Below are positions 50,482 through 59,859 of a DNA stretch of 64,000 bases, in pieces. The DNA is from Lacipirellula parvula (GTDB lineage: Bacteria; Planctomycetota; Planctomycetia; Pirellulales; Lacipirellulaceae): NCBI RefSeq assembly GCF_009177095.1, contig NZ_AP021861.1, positions 1,116,001 through 1,180,000 of the forward strand, written 5' to 3'. The notes under the pieces were generated by a model. The model was not told where the DNA came from. It saw only the letters and a program-made list of their open reading frames with translations, and made no database searches. Position 1 is the stretch's first letter. The number at the start of each line of letters is the position of its first letter. The position numbers and the translations under genes are program-made.

Positions 50482-51384
50482 ATGGCCGCTCCGTTGAAAA
50501 TCGAACCATCGGCTGCGACTGGCTGGTCCGACAGCAATTCGTTGATCGTTTCCGCTGCGAACTGGTGGGCCGAGACGATGCCGCGCGGCCGGGGCGCCGT
50601 GCCGCGCTTCCTGAGCAAGCTGGTGCCGAAAGGGCGCAAGGAAACATTCAAGACGAAGCATGGCGCGAAGCTGGCGATGGTGCCGCGGGTGCTCGACATC
50701 TACGCCGCGATGAAGCGCAAGGGTCGTACTTGGGATGCGTACGTTTTCGAAACGTGCCGCAGCCTGCTCAAGCCGGGGGACGTTTTCTACGACCTGGGGG
50801 GCAGCGTCGGTTACATGACGATCGAGATGGCGACGCTGTTCGCCGGCAAGGTGCGTTGCTTCACCTTCGAACCGCAACCAGACTTGGCGCGCTCGATCGC
50901 GATTTCCGCGGCCCTCAACGGCGTCGGCGACGCGGTGACAATTTTCGAAACCATGGTCGGCGAGACGGAGCGCGAAGAGACGCTGATGCTCACTTCGCAC
51001 TCGCTGCACGCGTCGGTCAACGCCGCGGAAGAGGGCGGGCAAGAACTGAAACGCCAGATGGTTTCGCTCGATCAACTCGTCGGCAGCGGAGAAATTCCGC
51101 CGCCCGACGTGATCAAGATCGACATCGAAGGGGGCGAATTGCAGGCGTTCCGCGGCGCTCAGGAAGTGATTCGCCAGCATAGCCCGCACATCGTGTTTGA
51201 AGTCAACTCTTGCGCCGACCGGTTCGGCTACGGCCGCAAGGATCTCTTTGAATTGCTGCAAGGATTGGCGGAGTACGAGTTCTTCGAAATCGAGCACGAT
51301 GGTTCGCTGCGTCCCGCCCGCAGCGACGAAGGAACTCCCGACATTCTCGCGCGCAGCGTCGCCCGAACCCGAGCCTCTGCGTGA
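50482..51384 (+). CDS. FkbM family methyltransferase
   Basis: A 300-residue protein. A leader of about 85 residues precedes a Rossmann methyltransferase: DVFYDLGGSVGYMTIEMATL is motif I for SAM binding, RCFTFEPQPDLARSIAISAA holds the acidic residue for the ribose, and the later VIKIDIEGGELQAFRGAQEV is the diagnostic FkbM segment. It is likely to O-methylate a sugar. A gap of about 215 bases separates it from the flippase gene and may hold a promoter; I see no clear one. Confidence 0.9.
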   Translation: MAAPLKIEPSAATGWSDSNSLIVSAANWWAETMPRGRGAVPRFLSKLVPKGRKETFKTKHGAKLAMVPRVLDIYAAMKRKGRTWDAYVFETCRSLLKPGDVFYDLGGSVGYMTIEMATLFAGKVRCFTFEPQPDLARSIAISAALNGVGDAVTIFETMVGETEREETLMLTSHSLHASVNAAEEGGQELKRQMVSLDQLVGSGEIPPPDVIKIDIEGGELQAFRGAQEVIRQHSPHIVFEVNSCADRFGYGRKDLFELLQGLAEYEFFEIEHDGSLRPARSDEGTPDILARSVARTRASA

Positions 51385-51478
51385 GGCAACGATCGACGCG
51401 AGACGACGCTTTGCCGCCGGCAGCGCACCTCCTGCCTGATGCGGGCGAGATTCTCTCCGTCGGCCGAAAGGCTGCCCT

Positions 51479-52759
51479 ATGAGCACCCCCGCAAAACGGA
51501 AGCTGGCGATCATTGCGAATGCGCCATCGCCCTATCGGATCGCGCAGCATCTTCGCATTGCCGATGAGCTTGGCGACCAGGTCGAGCTGTGGTCGCTGTT
51601 TCTGTGTGAACACAATTGGCAGCCGTGGAACTTTGAACTGCCGGAGCGGATTCGGCCGGTGATTTTCGGCCCCGGCGAGTCGGTGGGGAAGAAGCACAGC
51701 CTGAAGCACTTCTGGAAGGATTGGAAGAAGGGGGGCGAGGTCGTCCGCTGGCTGCAAGAACATGGCGTCGAGGCGGTGATCTCGACCGGCTATAACAGCC
51801 CGGCGCTCGTTCGCCTGATCGCCTGGTGCCGGCGGCACGGGATGCCGAACTACATGTTTGGCGACTCGAACGTTCACGGCGATCGCGTTAAAGGTTGGCG
51901 GCGGTGGTTGAAGCTGCGCTATGTGAGATGGGTTGTGCGGAGCGTGTCGGGGTTGATGCCATGCGGGGAGTATGGCCGGCGGTACTTCGAGCCGTACGGC
52001 GGCAGCGCGAAGCCCTGCTTCTTCATGCCGCACGAACCCGACTATCGCCGGATCTTTGAGGTAACTGACGAAGCGCAGGCTCGCGTTAAGCAGAAGTTTC
52101 AACTGAGCGAAGGGCGCCGCCGCATTGTTTACTCGGGGAGACTGGCGCCTGTCAAACGAGTCGACACGCTGATCGATGCGTTCGTACGAATTGCCGCGGA
52201 GCGCCCCGAGTGGGATTTGCTCGTCGTCGGCGGCGGGCCGCTGGAAACGGAGTTGAAGGCGCGAGTTCCGGAGGAGTTGAAAAACCGCGTCGCTTGGACC
52301 GGCTTCATCGACGATCCGCATGAACTGGCGACGCTGTATACGTGCGGCGAAGCGTTCGTTCTGCCTAGCAGTTACGAGCCGTGGGCCGTCGTGGTATGCG
52401 AGGCCGCTGCGGCGGGGCTTGCGATCGCGTCGAGCCGCGTCGTTGGCGCCGCCGGCGAACTGTGCCGCGACAACGTCAACGGCCGGCTTTTCACGCCGGG
52501 AGACGTCGACGGGTTGGCCGCGGCGTTGCTCGATATGACTGAGAACGACGACCGCCTGCGGCACTACCGGCTCGCGAGCTTGCGGCTGCTGGATGATTGG
52601 CGGCGGCGCGGCGATCCGGTGCAAGGCGTGCGGCTGGCGCTGGCCGAGGAAGGGCTGCTGCCCTCGCCTCCGCCGGTGACGCCGATTCCCGCGACCCCCA
52701 CGACTCTCCGCGCGCAACCGCTGGCTGCGGGCGCGCTGCCGCCCGGTTCGATTCACTAG
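51479..52759 (+). CDS. Glycosyltransferase family 4 protein
   Basis: A 426-residue GT-B protein. The start is LAIIANAPSPYRIAQHLRIA, a variant of the N-terminal loop. The C-terminal donor domain shows RRRIVYSGRLAPVKRVDTLI, LLVVGGGPLETELKA, VAWTGFIDD, and PSSYEPWAVVVCEAAAAGLA, where the two Glu residues form the EX7E-type site. The last 50 residues are Pro/Ala-rich. It adds one sugar of the repeat unit. It lies 94 bases after the FkbM gene and 35 before the second sulfotransferase. Confidence 0.92.
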   Translation: MSTPAKRKLAIIANAPSPYRIAQHLRIADELGDQVELWSLFLCEHNWQPWNFELPERIRPVIFGPGESVGKKHSLKHFWKDWKKGGEVVRWLQEHGVEAVISTGYNSPALVRLIAWCRRHGMPNYMFGDSNVHGDRVKGWRRWLKLRYVRWVVRSVSGLMPCGEYGRRYFEPYGGSAKPCFFMPHEPDYRRIFEVTDEAQARVKQKFQLSEGRRRIVYSGRLAPVKRVDTLIDAFVRIAAERPEWDLLVVGGGPLETELKARVPEELKNRVAWTGFIDDPHELATLYTCGEAFVLPSSYEPWAVVVCEAAAAGLAIASSRVVGAAGELCRDNVNGRLFTPGDVDGLAAALLDMTENDDRLRHYRLASLRLLDDWRRRGDPVQGVRLALAEEGLLPSPPPVTPIPATPTTLRAQPLAAGALPPGSIH

Positions 52760-52794
52760 CCCGTTTCCGTAAACTGCACAGTAGTTATCGATCC

Positions 52795-53640
52795 ATGTCG
52801 CTACCCAGCATCTTGATCATTGGCTCGATGAAGGCGGGGACCACCAGCCTGTACATGGATCTCGCGCAGCATCCGGCTGTCTTCTTTCAAGCCGACAAGG
52901 AGCCGCACTCGCTCTGCAGCGACGACGTGCTGACGCCGGCCGGCCTAGAGCAGTACGCCGCACTGTACGCAAAGGCGGAGCCGGGCCAACGCAGTTGCGA
53001 CGCATCGACTGGCTACACGAAACTGCCGGACTTCCCCGGCGTGCCGGCGCGCGCGACGCAGGTGTTGCCCGCGGACTTCCAAGCGATTTACTTGGTGCGG
53101 CATCCGATCGATCGGATCGTTAGCCAGCATCATCACGAGTTCTTCGCGGGAGAAGCGGGGCCGTCGATCGACGACGAGATTCGCACGCAACCTCGCTACA
53201 TCCAATACAGCCGCTACTACGAGCAGCTGGCGCCGTGGGTCGATGCAATCGGCAAAGATCGCATCCTTGTCGTGCGATTCGAGGATTATGTCGAACGTCG
53301 GCCCGAGGCGATGGAACGGATCTGCCAATTCCTGGGGCTGGACGCCGCGGAGTTCGTCGATCGAGAAGCCGTGGCGTATAATAAGAGCCAGGGCAAACCG
53401 GTGCTGTCCAGCGTCTGGCGGCAGGCGCGCGAGAGCGGTTTTTACCGCAAAATCGTGCGTCCACTGATGCCTGCGGGCATGCGACAGGCGGTGCGCGGGT
53501 TGCTGCTGCCGAAGGCGAAGCAAGAATTACCGAAGCTTAGCGCCGAGGGCAGGGAATACTTGCGTCGGGAGCTGAAAGGCGACGTTGAGGCCTTGAGCCG
53601 ATATCTCAATCTCAACGAGCCGCTGTGGGAAGGCTTTTAA
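52795..53640 (+). CDS. Sulfotransferase
   Basis: A 281-residue sulfotransferase of the heparan sulfotransferase-like kind. The PAPS loop is ILIIGSMKAGTTSLYMDLAQ, with the Lys-x-Gly-Thr-Thr that contacts the 5'-phosphosulfate. IYLVRHPIDRIVSQHHHEFF is the 3'-phosphate site (Arg, Ser). ASTGYTKLP and ILVVRFEDYVERRPEAM also fit. It sulfates a sugar hydroxyl. The start, ATG 52795, leaves 35 bases after the glycosyltransferase stop. Together with 37149 this gives two distinct sulfotransferases in one locus. Confidence 0.92.
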   Translation: MSLPSILIIGSMKAGTTSLYMDLAQHPAVFFQADKEPHSLCSDDVLTPAGLEQYAALYAKAEPGQRSCDASTGYTKLPDFPGVPARATQVLPADFQAIYLVRHPIDRIVSQHHHEFFAGEAGPSIDDEIRTQPRYIQYSRYYEQLAPWVDAIGKDRILVVRFEDYVERRPEAMERICQFLGLDAAEFVDREAVAYNKSQGKPVLSSVWRQARESGFYRKIVRPLMPAGMRQAVRGLLLPKAKQELPKLSAEGREYLRRELKGDVEALSRYLNLNEPLWEGF

Positions 53641-53683
53641 GAATTGAGCATGATTCGTCGCCTAGACGAAACGATTCAATTCT
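53640..53683. other. Hairpin between sulfotransferase and Wzy-like genes
   Basis: AGAATTGA (53640-53647) pairs with TCAATTCT (53676-53683), and TTCGTC (53654-53659) with GACGAA (53665-53670) inside it. It begins at the last base of the stop codon. No T tract follows, so it may slow degradation or attenuate and need not terminate. Confidence 0.5.
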
Positions 53684-53742
53684 AACGAGCATCATCGTCG
53701 TGATCGCACGCCTCTAGTTTTCTAATTGTTGGCATTGAGACT

Positions 53743-55050
53743 ATGGATCGCGTCGCACGGCATCTCGAGAACATCTCGCTCGCGCACTTCTTGCTCGCGC
53801 TGATCGCGATGGGCATCGCCGCCATCTTGGTTCCCAAGAAGTACGGCATGGAGATCTCGATCATCATCGCGGCCGCGTGGTTGAATCTCAATCGCTTCAC
53901 GAACCTCGGTCCGATCGCATCGATTTCGAAGGCGACCTACTGGATGCCAGTGTTGTCGATTATGTGGTTCGCCTACATGCGGCCCGGAAATCGTAATCCG
54001 GTGCCGGGAATCGCGTGGCTGTACTTGATCACGCCGGTCATCGGCTGCATTTGCGTGGCGACGACGGCGGACCGCATGCTCGGTTTCGTCCAGTTTGCGA
54101 GCATGTTCTTGCTGGCGTTGACGGCGATCTTGGTGTATCGCACCGTCGACTCGGAAGAGTCGCTGATTCGCGTCGTTGCGAGCGTCTTTATCGGGCTGAT
54201 GGTCCCGCTGGGGATCTCGGTGCTGGCGCTCGTGTTCTTTCGGGCGCAGTCGTTCGTGCCGGGCATCGGTCGGTTCGCACCGTTTGGGATTAACGCCAAT
54301 CAACTCGTGCCGATTTTGGCGACGGTGATGGCGCTCGCTGGCTGCGGCTTGATCGGCTTCAAAGCCAAACCGTGGCGCATCGTCTGCATGGCGGCAATCG
54401 GGGCATCGGCGACGCTGCTGGTTGCTACCGCGAGCCGTCAGGGCATCGTGGTCGCGGGCATCGCCGTGCTGCCCGCGGCGTTCTGGGCGGCAAAACGACC
54501 AATCGTGATCGTGGCGATGGCGGTGGTGGCCGTCGGCGTCGGCGTCTGGTTGTTCCGCTTCACTGAAGGCGCCGCCCAGACCGACCGGTTGTCCGACGTC
54601 TCGACCTCGGGGCGTTATGAAAATGCGTTCGTCTACGCCAATACGATCGCCAAACGGCCGATCGGCGGGTTGCTGGGTACGAAGGGGCAATCGGTCGTCG
54701 TCAGCCAAGACGCTGACAAAATTCCGCATAACTCCTACGTCGGCATGTTGTACTTAGGCGGCATGCTGCTGGGCGTGCCGCTAGCGCTGGCGATGTTCAA
54801 AACGATGACGTCGATGTACTACGTCCTCCATAATCGGGCGCGCGTCAACATGCAGCCGGCGCTGCTGTGGACCGCGGCCTCGATCATGGGGGCGATCTAC
54901 CTGCACGGCTTGGTGAACGACATGATCTTCTGGTCGGTGTCGACGTGGACGTTCCTGCATTACTTCCTGTCTTGCTTGTTCCTCGGGTTGGCCAATCAAC
55001 TGCGCGAGAATCGTTACTCGTATGCAGCTCAGCAGTGGCAGTACGCGTAA
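53743..55050 (+). CDS. O-antigen ligase/polymerase (Wzy-like) membrane protein
   Basis: A 435-residue protein with about eleven membrane helices. The large periplasmic loop after helix 9 holds TSGRYENAFVYANTIAKRPI and the DKIPHNSYVGMLYLGGMLLG segment; the HNSY pattern is the mark of the Wzy_C (O-antigen ligase/polymerase) family. It joins repeat units in the periplasm. The start ATG 53743 gives a short amphipathic lead before the first helix. It fits with the flippase and WecA-like transferase of the locus. Confidence 0.88.
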   Translation: MDRVARHLENISLAHFLLALIAMGIAAILVPKKYGMEISIIIAAAWLNLNRFTNLGPIASISKATYWMPVLSIMWFAYMRPGNRNPVPGIAWLYLITPVIGCICVATTADRMLGFVQFASMFLLALTAILVYRTVDSEESLIRVVASVFIGLMVPLGISVLALVFFRAQSFVPGIGRFAPFGINANQLVPILATVMALAGCGLIGFKAKPWRIVCMAAIGASATLLVATASRQGIVVAGIAVLPAAFWAAKRPIVIVAMAVVAVGVGVWLFRFTEGAAQTDRLSDVSTSGRYENAFVYANTIAKRPIGGLLGTKGQSVVVSQDADKIPHNSYVGMLYLGGMLLGVPLALAMFKTMTSMYYVLHNRARVNMQPALLWTAASIMGAIYLHGLVNDMIFWSVSTWTFLHYFLSCLFLGLANQLRENRYSYAAQQWQYA

Positions 55051-55080
55051 CCCCTTCACTTGGTCTACGCTCGCCGTGCC

Positions 55081-56244
55081 ATGCCGTTTAGCTGCGTTCA
55101 CTTCATCCGCGAGATTCGCTCCGAACTAGGCGGCGTCGTTACGGCCGTGCTGGATCTCAGCCAAGCAATGGCGGCGCGGGGGCATCGCGTAACGATCGTG
55201 ACTTGCGATGGGCAGGACGTGCCGGCGGAATGGCGCGGAGCCGGCGATTGGCCGACTGTCATCGAGGTTCCGCACGCACGGCTTAGCAGGCAGTTTCTTA
55301 GCCGAGCGGCGCTCGCCAACTTCGGAGAGTTGCTGCCGAACGCCGACGCCGTGCATCTCCACACGCCGTGGGAGCTGGCGAACTTTCAACTTGCGCCGTT
55401 GATCAGAAGGAGCGGCACGCCGTACGTCGTGACGCCTCATGGGATGCTCGACCACTACTCGATGAGCAAGAAGGCAGCGAAGAAGCACGCATTTCTAGCG
55501 CTCGGCGGCCGGTCGCTGTTTCGCACGGCGACGACGGTGCACTTCACCGCCCAGGCCGAAATGGATCAGGCGCTGAAGTACGTGCCGGTCACGGGGAACA
55601 CGGCGGTGATCAGCTGTTTGCTCGACTTGTCGGCCTACAGCGAACTGCCGGGGCCAGAGCCGACGCTGCGGGCATTTCCGCAGATTCAGGCCGACAAGTT
55701 CAAGATTCTGTTCCTTAGCCGCGTTCATCCGAAGAAGGGCGTCGATCTACTGATTCAGGCGGTCGCCGAGCTGCGGCGGCGCGGGAGGCAATCGGTGCAG
55801 GCGCTTATCGCCGGTCCCGGCGAGGAGGCGTACATCGCGGAGCTGAAGCGCCTCGCCACGTCGTTGGGAGTGCAGGACGCGGTCGAGTTTCTCGGCATGG
55901 TTCGCGGTGTCGAGAAGCGTTCGCTGTATCAAGCGGCCGACGTGTTTGTCCTGCCGACGCATCAAGAGAACTTCGGCCTCGTGCTGGCGGAAGCGATGGC
56001 GTGCGGTACGCCGGTCGTGACGACGCGCGGCGCCGACATTTGGCAAGAACTGCAATCGGGCGGCGCCGAGATCGTCGCTGCCGCGCCGGCGAGCATCGCG
56101 GAGGGGATCGAGCGCATCGCTGCCGACCCGCCGCGCTCGCGCGAGATTGGGCTGCAGGGGCGCGCGTTCGTGAACGAGTGGCTTAATCGCGATCGCGTCG
56201 CCGCTGCTTATGAAGCGATGTACCAGGAGGCGATCAAACGATGA
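55081..56244 (+). CDS. Glycosyltransferase family 4 protein
   Basis: A 387-residue GT-B protein. The N-terminal domain opens CVHFIREIRSELGGVVTAVL with the Gly-rich acceptor loop. HLHTPWELANFQLAPLIRRS and PYVVTPHGMLDHYSMSKKAA follow. The donor domain has KILFLSRVHPKKGVDLLI, LIAGPGEEAYI, VEFLGMVRG, and the EX7E site in PTHQENFGLVLAEAMACGTP. ATG 55081 is chosen over TTG 55060. The stop overlaps the next gene by four bases, pairing it with an acetyltransferase, as is common in colanic-acid-like loci (WcaI/WcaF arrangements). Confidence 0.92.
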   Translation: MPFSCVHFIREIRSELGGVVTAVLDLSQAMAARGHRVTIVTCDGQDVPAEWRGAGDWPTVIEVPHARLSRQFLSRAALANFGELLPNADAVHLHTPWELANFQLAPLIRRSGTPYVVTPHGMLDHYSMSKKAAKKHAFLALGGRSLFRTATTVHFTAQAEMDQALKYVPVTGNTAVISCLLDLSAYSELPGPEPTLRAFPQIQADKFKILFLSRVHPKKGVDLLIQAVAELRRRGRQSVQALIAGPGEEAYIAELKRLATSLGVQDAVEFLGMVRGVEKRSLYQAADVFVLPTHQENFGLVLAEAMACGTPVVTTRGADIWQELQSGGAEIVAAAPASIAEGIERIAADPPRSREIGLQGRAFVNEWLNRDRVAAAYEAMYQEAIKR

Positions 56245-56807
56245 GCGACGAGTCCTGGATTGATTTGGCCAGCTACGACAACTCCGACTTCGATCCAGGT
56301 CGAGGCCGCGGAATGCGCACGCTCTGGTATTTCGTCAGCGTGGCGCTGTTCGAAGGGGGCTGGTTTCCGGTCAGCGGCTTGAAGGTGCGATTGCTGCGGA
56401 TGTTCGGCGCGCGTATCGGCCGCGGGGTGGTGATCAAACCGCATGTTCGCATCAAGTTTCCGTGGCGGCTTGCCGTCGGCGATCATTGTTGGATTGGGCA
56501 GGAGTCGTGGATCGACAACATGGTCGAGGTGGAAGTCGGCGACAATGTTTGCATTTCGCAGCTCGTCTACCTTTGCACCGGGAGCCACGATCACCGGCGG
56601 CGGACGTTCGATCTGCTACCGTCGCCGATTCGCATTGGGAATGGAGCGTGGGTCGGCGCGCGGGCGACGGTGATGCCGGGCGTCAGCGTTGGGCCGAACG
56701 CCTTGGTCGCGGGGGGGAGCATCGTGGTGAAGGACGTGCCCGCAGGCGTCATCGTGGGGGGGAATCCGGCCAAGGAGATTGGCCGTCGCGAACCCCCAGC
56801 CTCGTAA
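56241..56807 (+). CDS. WcaF-like hexapeptide acetyltransferase
   Basis: A 188-residue left-handed beta-helix protein. The hexapeptide pattern runs from about residue 60 (VVIKPHVRIKFPWRLAVGDH) to 180, with the catalytic His in CTGSHDHRRRTFDLL. The end, VKDVPAGVIVGGNPAKEIGR, is the usual cap. The lead YDNSDFDPGRGRG matches WcaF-type enzymes. It O-acetylates a sugar from acetyl-CoA. It overlaps the upstream glycosyltransferase by four bases (ATGA). Confidence 0.9.
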   Translation: MSDESWIDLASYDNSDFDPGRGRGMRTLWYFVSVALFEGGWFPVSGLKVRLLRMFGARIGRGVVIKPHVRIKFPWRLAVGDHCWIGQESWIDNMVEVEVGDNVCISQLVYLCTGSHDHRRRTFDLLPSPIRIGNGAWVGARATVMPGVSVGPNALVAGGSIVVKDVPAGVIVGGNPAKEIGRREPPAS

Positions 56808-56922
56808 TTCCACGGGTTATCCGCAATCTGCCGGGGCAAATCACCGCAAAACCGCGGGCAAATCGAGACGCCGGCGGGAAGTTGCTTAACTCTCCCGCGA
56901 CCGCTGTTTAGACTCGATTCAT

Positions 56923-57870
56923 ATGATCGAACGCAACTTACCCATTTTCGTCACGGGCCATCGCGGGATGGTCGGTTCGGCGCTCGTCCGCCGGCTGTCG
57001 TCCGCTGGCTTCACCGACGTTCTCACGGCGACGCGGAGCGAGCTTGATCTGCGCGAGCAAGCCGCCGTCGACGCCTGGTTCGACGCCCATCGGCCGGCGT
57101 ACGTCATCCACGCGGCCGGCACGGTCGGCGGCATTCAGGCGAACTCAACGCGGCCCGCTGAGTTTCTGTACGACAACCTGATGATCCATGCCACGGTGCT
57201 GCAGGCGGCCTACCGCACGGGCGTGGAAAAGCTGCTGTATCTCGGCAGCTCGTGCATCTACCCGCGCGATTGCCCGCAGCCGATCAAGGAGGAGTATCTC
57301 CTCACAGGCCCGCTCGAAAAAACGAACGAAGCCTATGCCGTCGCGAAGATCGCCGGCCTCAAGTCGTGCGAAGCGTATCGCAAGCAGTACGGCTGCCGGT
57401 TCATCTCGGCGATGCCGACGAACCTTTACGGGCCGAACGACAACTTCGACCTCACTAGCTCGCACGTCGTGCCGGCGCTGATTCGCAAGTTCCACGAAGC
57501 GAAGGTGAGCAACGCCTCGCATGTGCCGGTGTGGGGTTCGGGGCGGCCGAAGCGAGAATTTCTCCACGTCGACGATCTGGCCGACGCCTGCTTGTTCCTG
57601 ATGAACGAGTACGAGGGCGACAGTACGATCAACGTCGGCTCGGGTGAGGATCTGACGATCGCCGAGCTGGCCGGCCTGATTCGCGACGCGGTTTGCCCTG
57701 GCGTCGAAATCAGGTTTGACGCTAGCATGCCCGACGGCACGCCGAGAAAGTTGCTCGACGTGTCGAAGCTTCACGCCCTCGGTTGGCGCCATCGCACCCC
57801 GCTGAACGAGGGGTTGGCGTCTGCCTACGAGTGGTACTGCTCCCGCTTGCCGGTCGCCGCCGCTGGTTAA
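56923..57870 (+). CDS. fcl: GDP-L-fucose synthase
   Basis: A 315-residue extended SDR. Marks are ILPIF-like start then [16 protein letters not shown] for [24 protein letters not shown], the [20 protein letters not shown] segment and [13 protein letters not shown] with Tyr-x-x-x-Lys. [12 protein letters not shown] and [16 protein letters not shown] finish the match. It converts GDP-4-keto-6-deoxymannose to GDP-L-fucose by 3,5-epimerisation and reduction. The enzyme for the step before, gmd, is the next gene. Confidence 0.95.
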   Translation: MIERNLPIFVTGHRGMVGSALVRRLSSAGFTDVLTATRSELDLREQAAVDAWFDAHRPAYVIHAAGTVGGIQANSTRPAEFLYDNLMIHATVLQAAYRTGVEKLLYLGSSCIYPRDCPQPIKEEYLLTGPLEKTNEAYAVAKIAGLKSCEAYRKQYGCRFISAMPTNLYGPNDNFDLTSSHVVPALIRKFHEAKVSNASHVPVWGSGRPKREFLHVDDLADACLFLMNEYEGDSTINVGSGEDLTIAELAGLIRDAVCPGVEIRFDASMPDGTPRKLLDVSKLHALGWRHRTPLNEGLASAYEWYCSRLPVAAAG

Positions 57871-57924
57871 TCCGGTCCCGCCTAGCCTTATGCGGCGTCT
57901 CGCGCGTCGCTGCGAAGAATTGCC

Positions 57925-58983
57925 ATGTCTGACTCGACCGCGTCGCGGAAAACTGCACTGATTACCGGCATCACCGGCCAAGACGGTTCGTACTTGGCCG
58001 AGCTGCTGCTGGAGAAGGGGTACGACGTCTGGGGGATTATCCGCCGCAGCTCGTCGTTCAACACCGGCCGCATCGATCACCTCTATCGCGATCCGCACGA
58101 ATCAGACGTCCACCTGCGGCTCGTCTACGGCGATCTGAGCGATGCGTCGAGCATTAATCACATTCTCAAGCGGGTTCGTCCCGACGAGATTTACAACCTC
58201 GGCGCCCAGTCGCACGTGAAGGTATCGTTTGACGTGCCGGAGTACACGGGCGACGTCACCGGCCTCGGCGTGACGCGGATTCTCGAGGCGATTCACGAGT
58301 TGGGGCTCAACTCGAAGTTCTATCAAGCCTCGTCTTCGGAACTGTACGGCAAGGTCGTCGAAACGCCGCAAACGGAAACGACGCCGTTCCACCCGCGCAG
58401 CCCGTACGCGGCGGCGAAGGCGTATGCGTTCTACATCGCGCAGAACTACCGCGAGTCGTACGGCATGTTCGCGGTGAACGGCATCTTGTTCAATCACGAA
58501 TCGCCCCGGCGCGGCGAAACGTTCGTCACGCGCAAGATCACGCGCGCGGCGGCCCGCATCAAGCTCGGGCTGCAGCCGAAGCTGTACCTCGGTAACCTCG
58601 ACGCCAAACGCGACTGGGGGTTCGCCGGCGACTACGTCGAAGCGATGTGGCTGATGTTGCAGGCTGAAGTGCCGGACGACTATGTGATCGCGACGGGCGA
58701 AACGCACTCGGTTCGCGAGTTTTGCGAGGTGTCGTTCAGCCACATCGGCTTGCCGATTCACTGGGAAAGCGAGGGCGTCAACGAACGGGGCATTGGCCCC
58801 GACGGCAAGACGCTGATCGAGATCGATCCGCGCTACTTCCGTCCCGCCGAAGTCGATTTGCTGCTAGGCGACGCCGCGAAGGCGCGTCGCGATCTCAACT
58901 GGCAGCCGAAGGTGACGTTTGCGGGGCTGGCGAAGATGATGGTTGACGCTGATCTTAAGAACGAGACGGAAAATCCGCGGTAG
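57925..58983 (+). CDS. gmd: GDP-mannose 4,6-dehydratase
   Basis: A 352-residue extended SDR. The N-terminus [20 protein letters not shown] is diagnostic, followed by [38 protein letters not shown], the SSSELYGKV catalytic Thr/Ser-Glu region, and [20 protein letters not shown] with Tyr-x-x-x-Lys. [19 protein letters not shown] completes it. It makes GDP-4-keto-6-deoxy-D-mannose, the fucose precursor. It is the last gene of the EPS locus, 54 bases after fcl, and converges with the PepSY gene. Confidence 0.96.
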   Translation: MSDSTASRKTALITGITGQDGSYLAELLLEKGYDVWGIIRRSSSFNTGRIDHLYRDPHESDVHLRLVYGDLSDASSINHILKRVRPDEIYNLGAQSHVKVSFDVPEYTGDVTGLGVTRILEAIHELGLNSKFYQASSSELYGKVVETPQTETTPFHPRSPYAAAKAYAFYIAQNYRESYGMFAVNGILFNHESPRRGETFVTRKITRAAARIKLGLQPKLYLGNLDAKRDWGFAGDYVEAMWLMLQAEVPDDYVIATGETHSVREFCEVSFSHIGLPIHWESEGVNERGIGPDGKTLIEIDPRYFRPAEVDLLLGDAAKARRDLNWQPKVTFAGLAKMMVDADLKNETENPR

Positions 58984-59028
58984 GCCGCGGGGAAGTTGTT
59001 GTTTGGCTTCCAGCACGACTCGGCGGCC

Positions 59029-59103
59029 GTCAGTAGTCAGTTGTCCGTCGTCAGTTGCTGACGATGGCAACGTCTTTCGCAACTGACAACGGACAACTGA
59101 CAA
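59029..59103. repeat. Heptamer-iterated inverted repeat with central hairpin, copy 2 (family G)
   Basis: The left arm 59029-59057 is GTCAGTA, GTCAGTT, GTCCGTC, GTCAGTT, G. The right arm 59080-59103 mirrors three of these units. The centre folds as GACG (59060-59063) / CGTC (59071-59074). It has the same layout as 14417-14510. It lies between convergent gmd and the PepSY gene. Confidence 0.9.
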
Positions 59104-59110
59104 TTTCAAA

Positions 59111-59584
59111 TTAATCATCCAATCGATCCGACACGACTTTTCCCGTCATCGGGTCGACGTGGATCTCGTGCTCGCCATCTTTCTGGTACGTTTCGATTTC
59201 CCAGTAGCGGCGTTCGAACGAGACGTCGTCGATGTCGTCGTAGCCCGCCTTCGCGAGCAGTTGCAGAATCTCAGAGAGCGGCTTCGCGTCTTGCGGCGGG
59301 CGGGGCTCGGAATCGTCGCGGTGTTCCGACAGGATTTCGCCCGTCTTCGGATCGACGTGGAGTTCGTACGGAACGTCGTCCTTGTAAACCTCGGCTTCCC
59401 ACACGCCGTCGTCCATTGATAGCTCCGTAAACGGGGCGTAGCCGGATTGTTCGAGTTGCCGCACGATCTTCACGATCGGTTGGACCTTTTCGGGCTTGGT
59501 CGCATCGCCGGGAGCGGCGGTGATGGCCGCCATCGGGGTGGCTGCCGCGGCGGTGGCCAGGACGAATGACTTCAAGAAACTCAT
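59111..59584 (-). CDS. Secreted protein with two PepSY-like domains
   Basis: A 157-residue protein. A signal peptide (MSFLKSFVLATAAAATPMAA) is followed by two similar units of about 60 residues. Unit 1 has LEQSGYAPFTELSMDDGVWE and YELHVDPKTGEILSEHRDD; unit 2 has LLAKAGYDDIDDVSFERRYW and HEIHVDPMTGKVVSDRLDD. The W-E-x-E-x-Y-K-D and H-V-D-P-x-T-G patterns are PepSY. Such proteins are periplasmic and acidic, and may bind metals or inhibit proteases. Upstream is an open promoter region; no partner sensor gene is adjacent. Confidence 0.88.
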   Translation of the reverse strand: MSFLKSFVLATAAAATPMAAITAAPGDATKPEKVQPIVKIVRQLEQSGYAPFTELSMDDGVWEAEVYKDDVPYELHVDPKTGEILSEHRDDSEPRPPQDAKPLSEILQLLAKAGYDDIDDVSFERRYWEIETYQKDGEHEIHVDPMTGKVVSDRLDD

Positions 59585-59774
59585 CGCAATGCTCCTTATG
59601 AGTGGGCGTTTGAGCCGAGCGTTCTCGGATATTTCTCTGGCTGGCTCGAACGTCGGGGTGATGATCGGACGCCGTGGCGTGGGGAACTCATTGGTTCCTT
59701 GCTTGAATCATCGCCCGATGCGGTGAGATGGCGGTGAGCGGAAGATAAAATCGGCTTTATGTTCAGCGCATTCG

Positions 59775-59859
59775 TAGCCCCGGGCTCTGCCCGGGGGTGG
59801 CGTTGCTAGCCGCGACGCCTAGCGGAATGGAGGACACCCCCGGGCGGAGCCCGGGGCTA
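59775..59859. repeat. Cloverleaf-like inverted repeat overlapping recG stop (family Q)
   Basis: The outer arms TAGCCCCGGGC and GCCCGGGGCTA pair. Each arm folds alone (CCCCGGGC-tct-GCCCGGGG and CCCCGGGC-gga-GCCCGGGG). The centre folds GGCGT (59799-59803) / ACGCC (59815-59819). Its last three bases, CTA at 59857-59859, are the recG stop codon TAG on the minus strand. A 21/24 match to its right arm lies in dnaX at 20179-20202. Confidence 0.92.
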
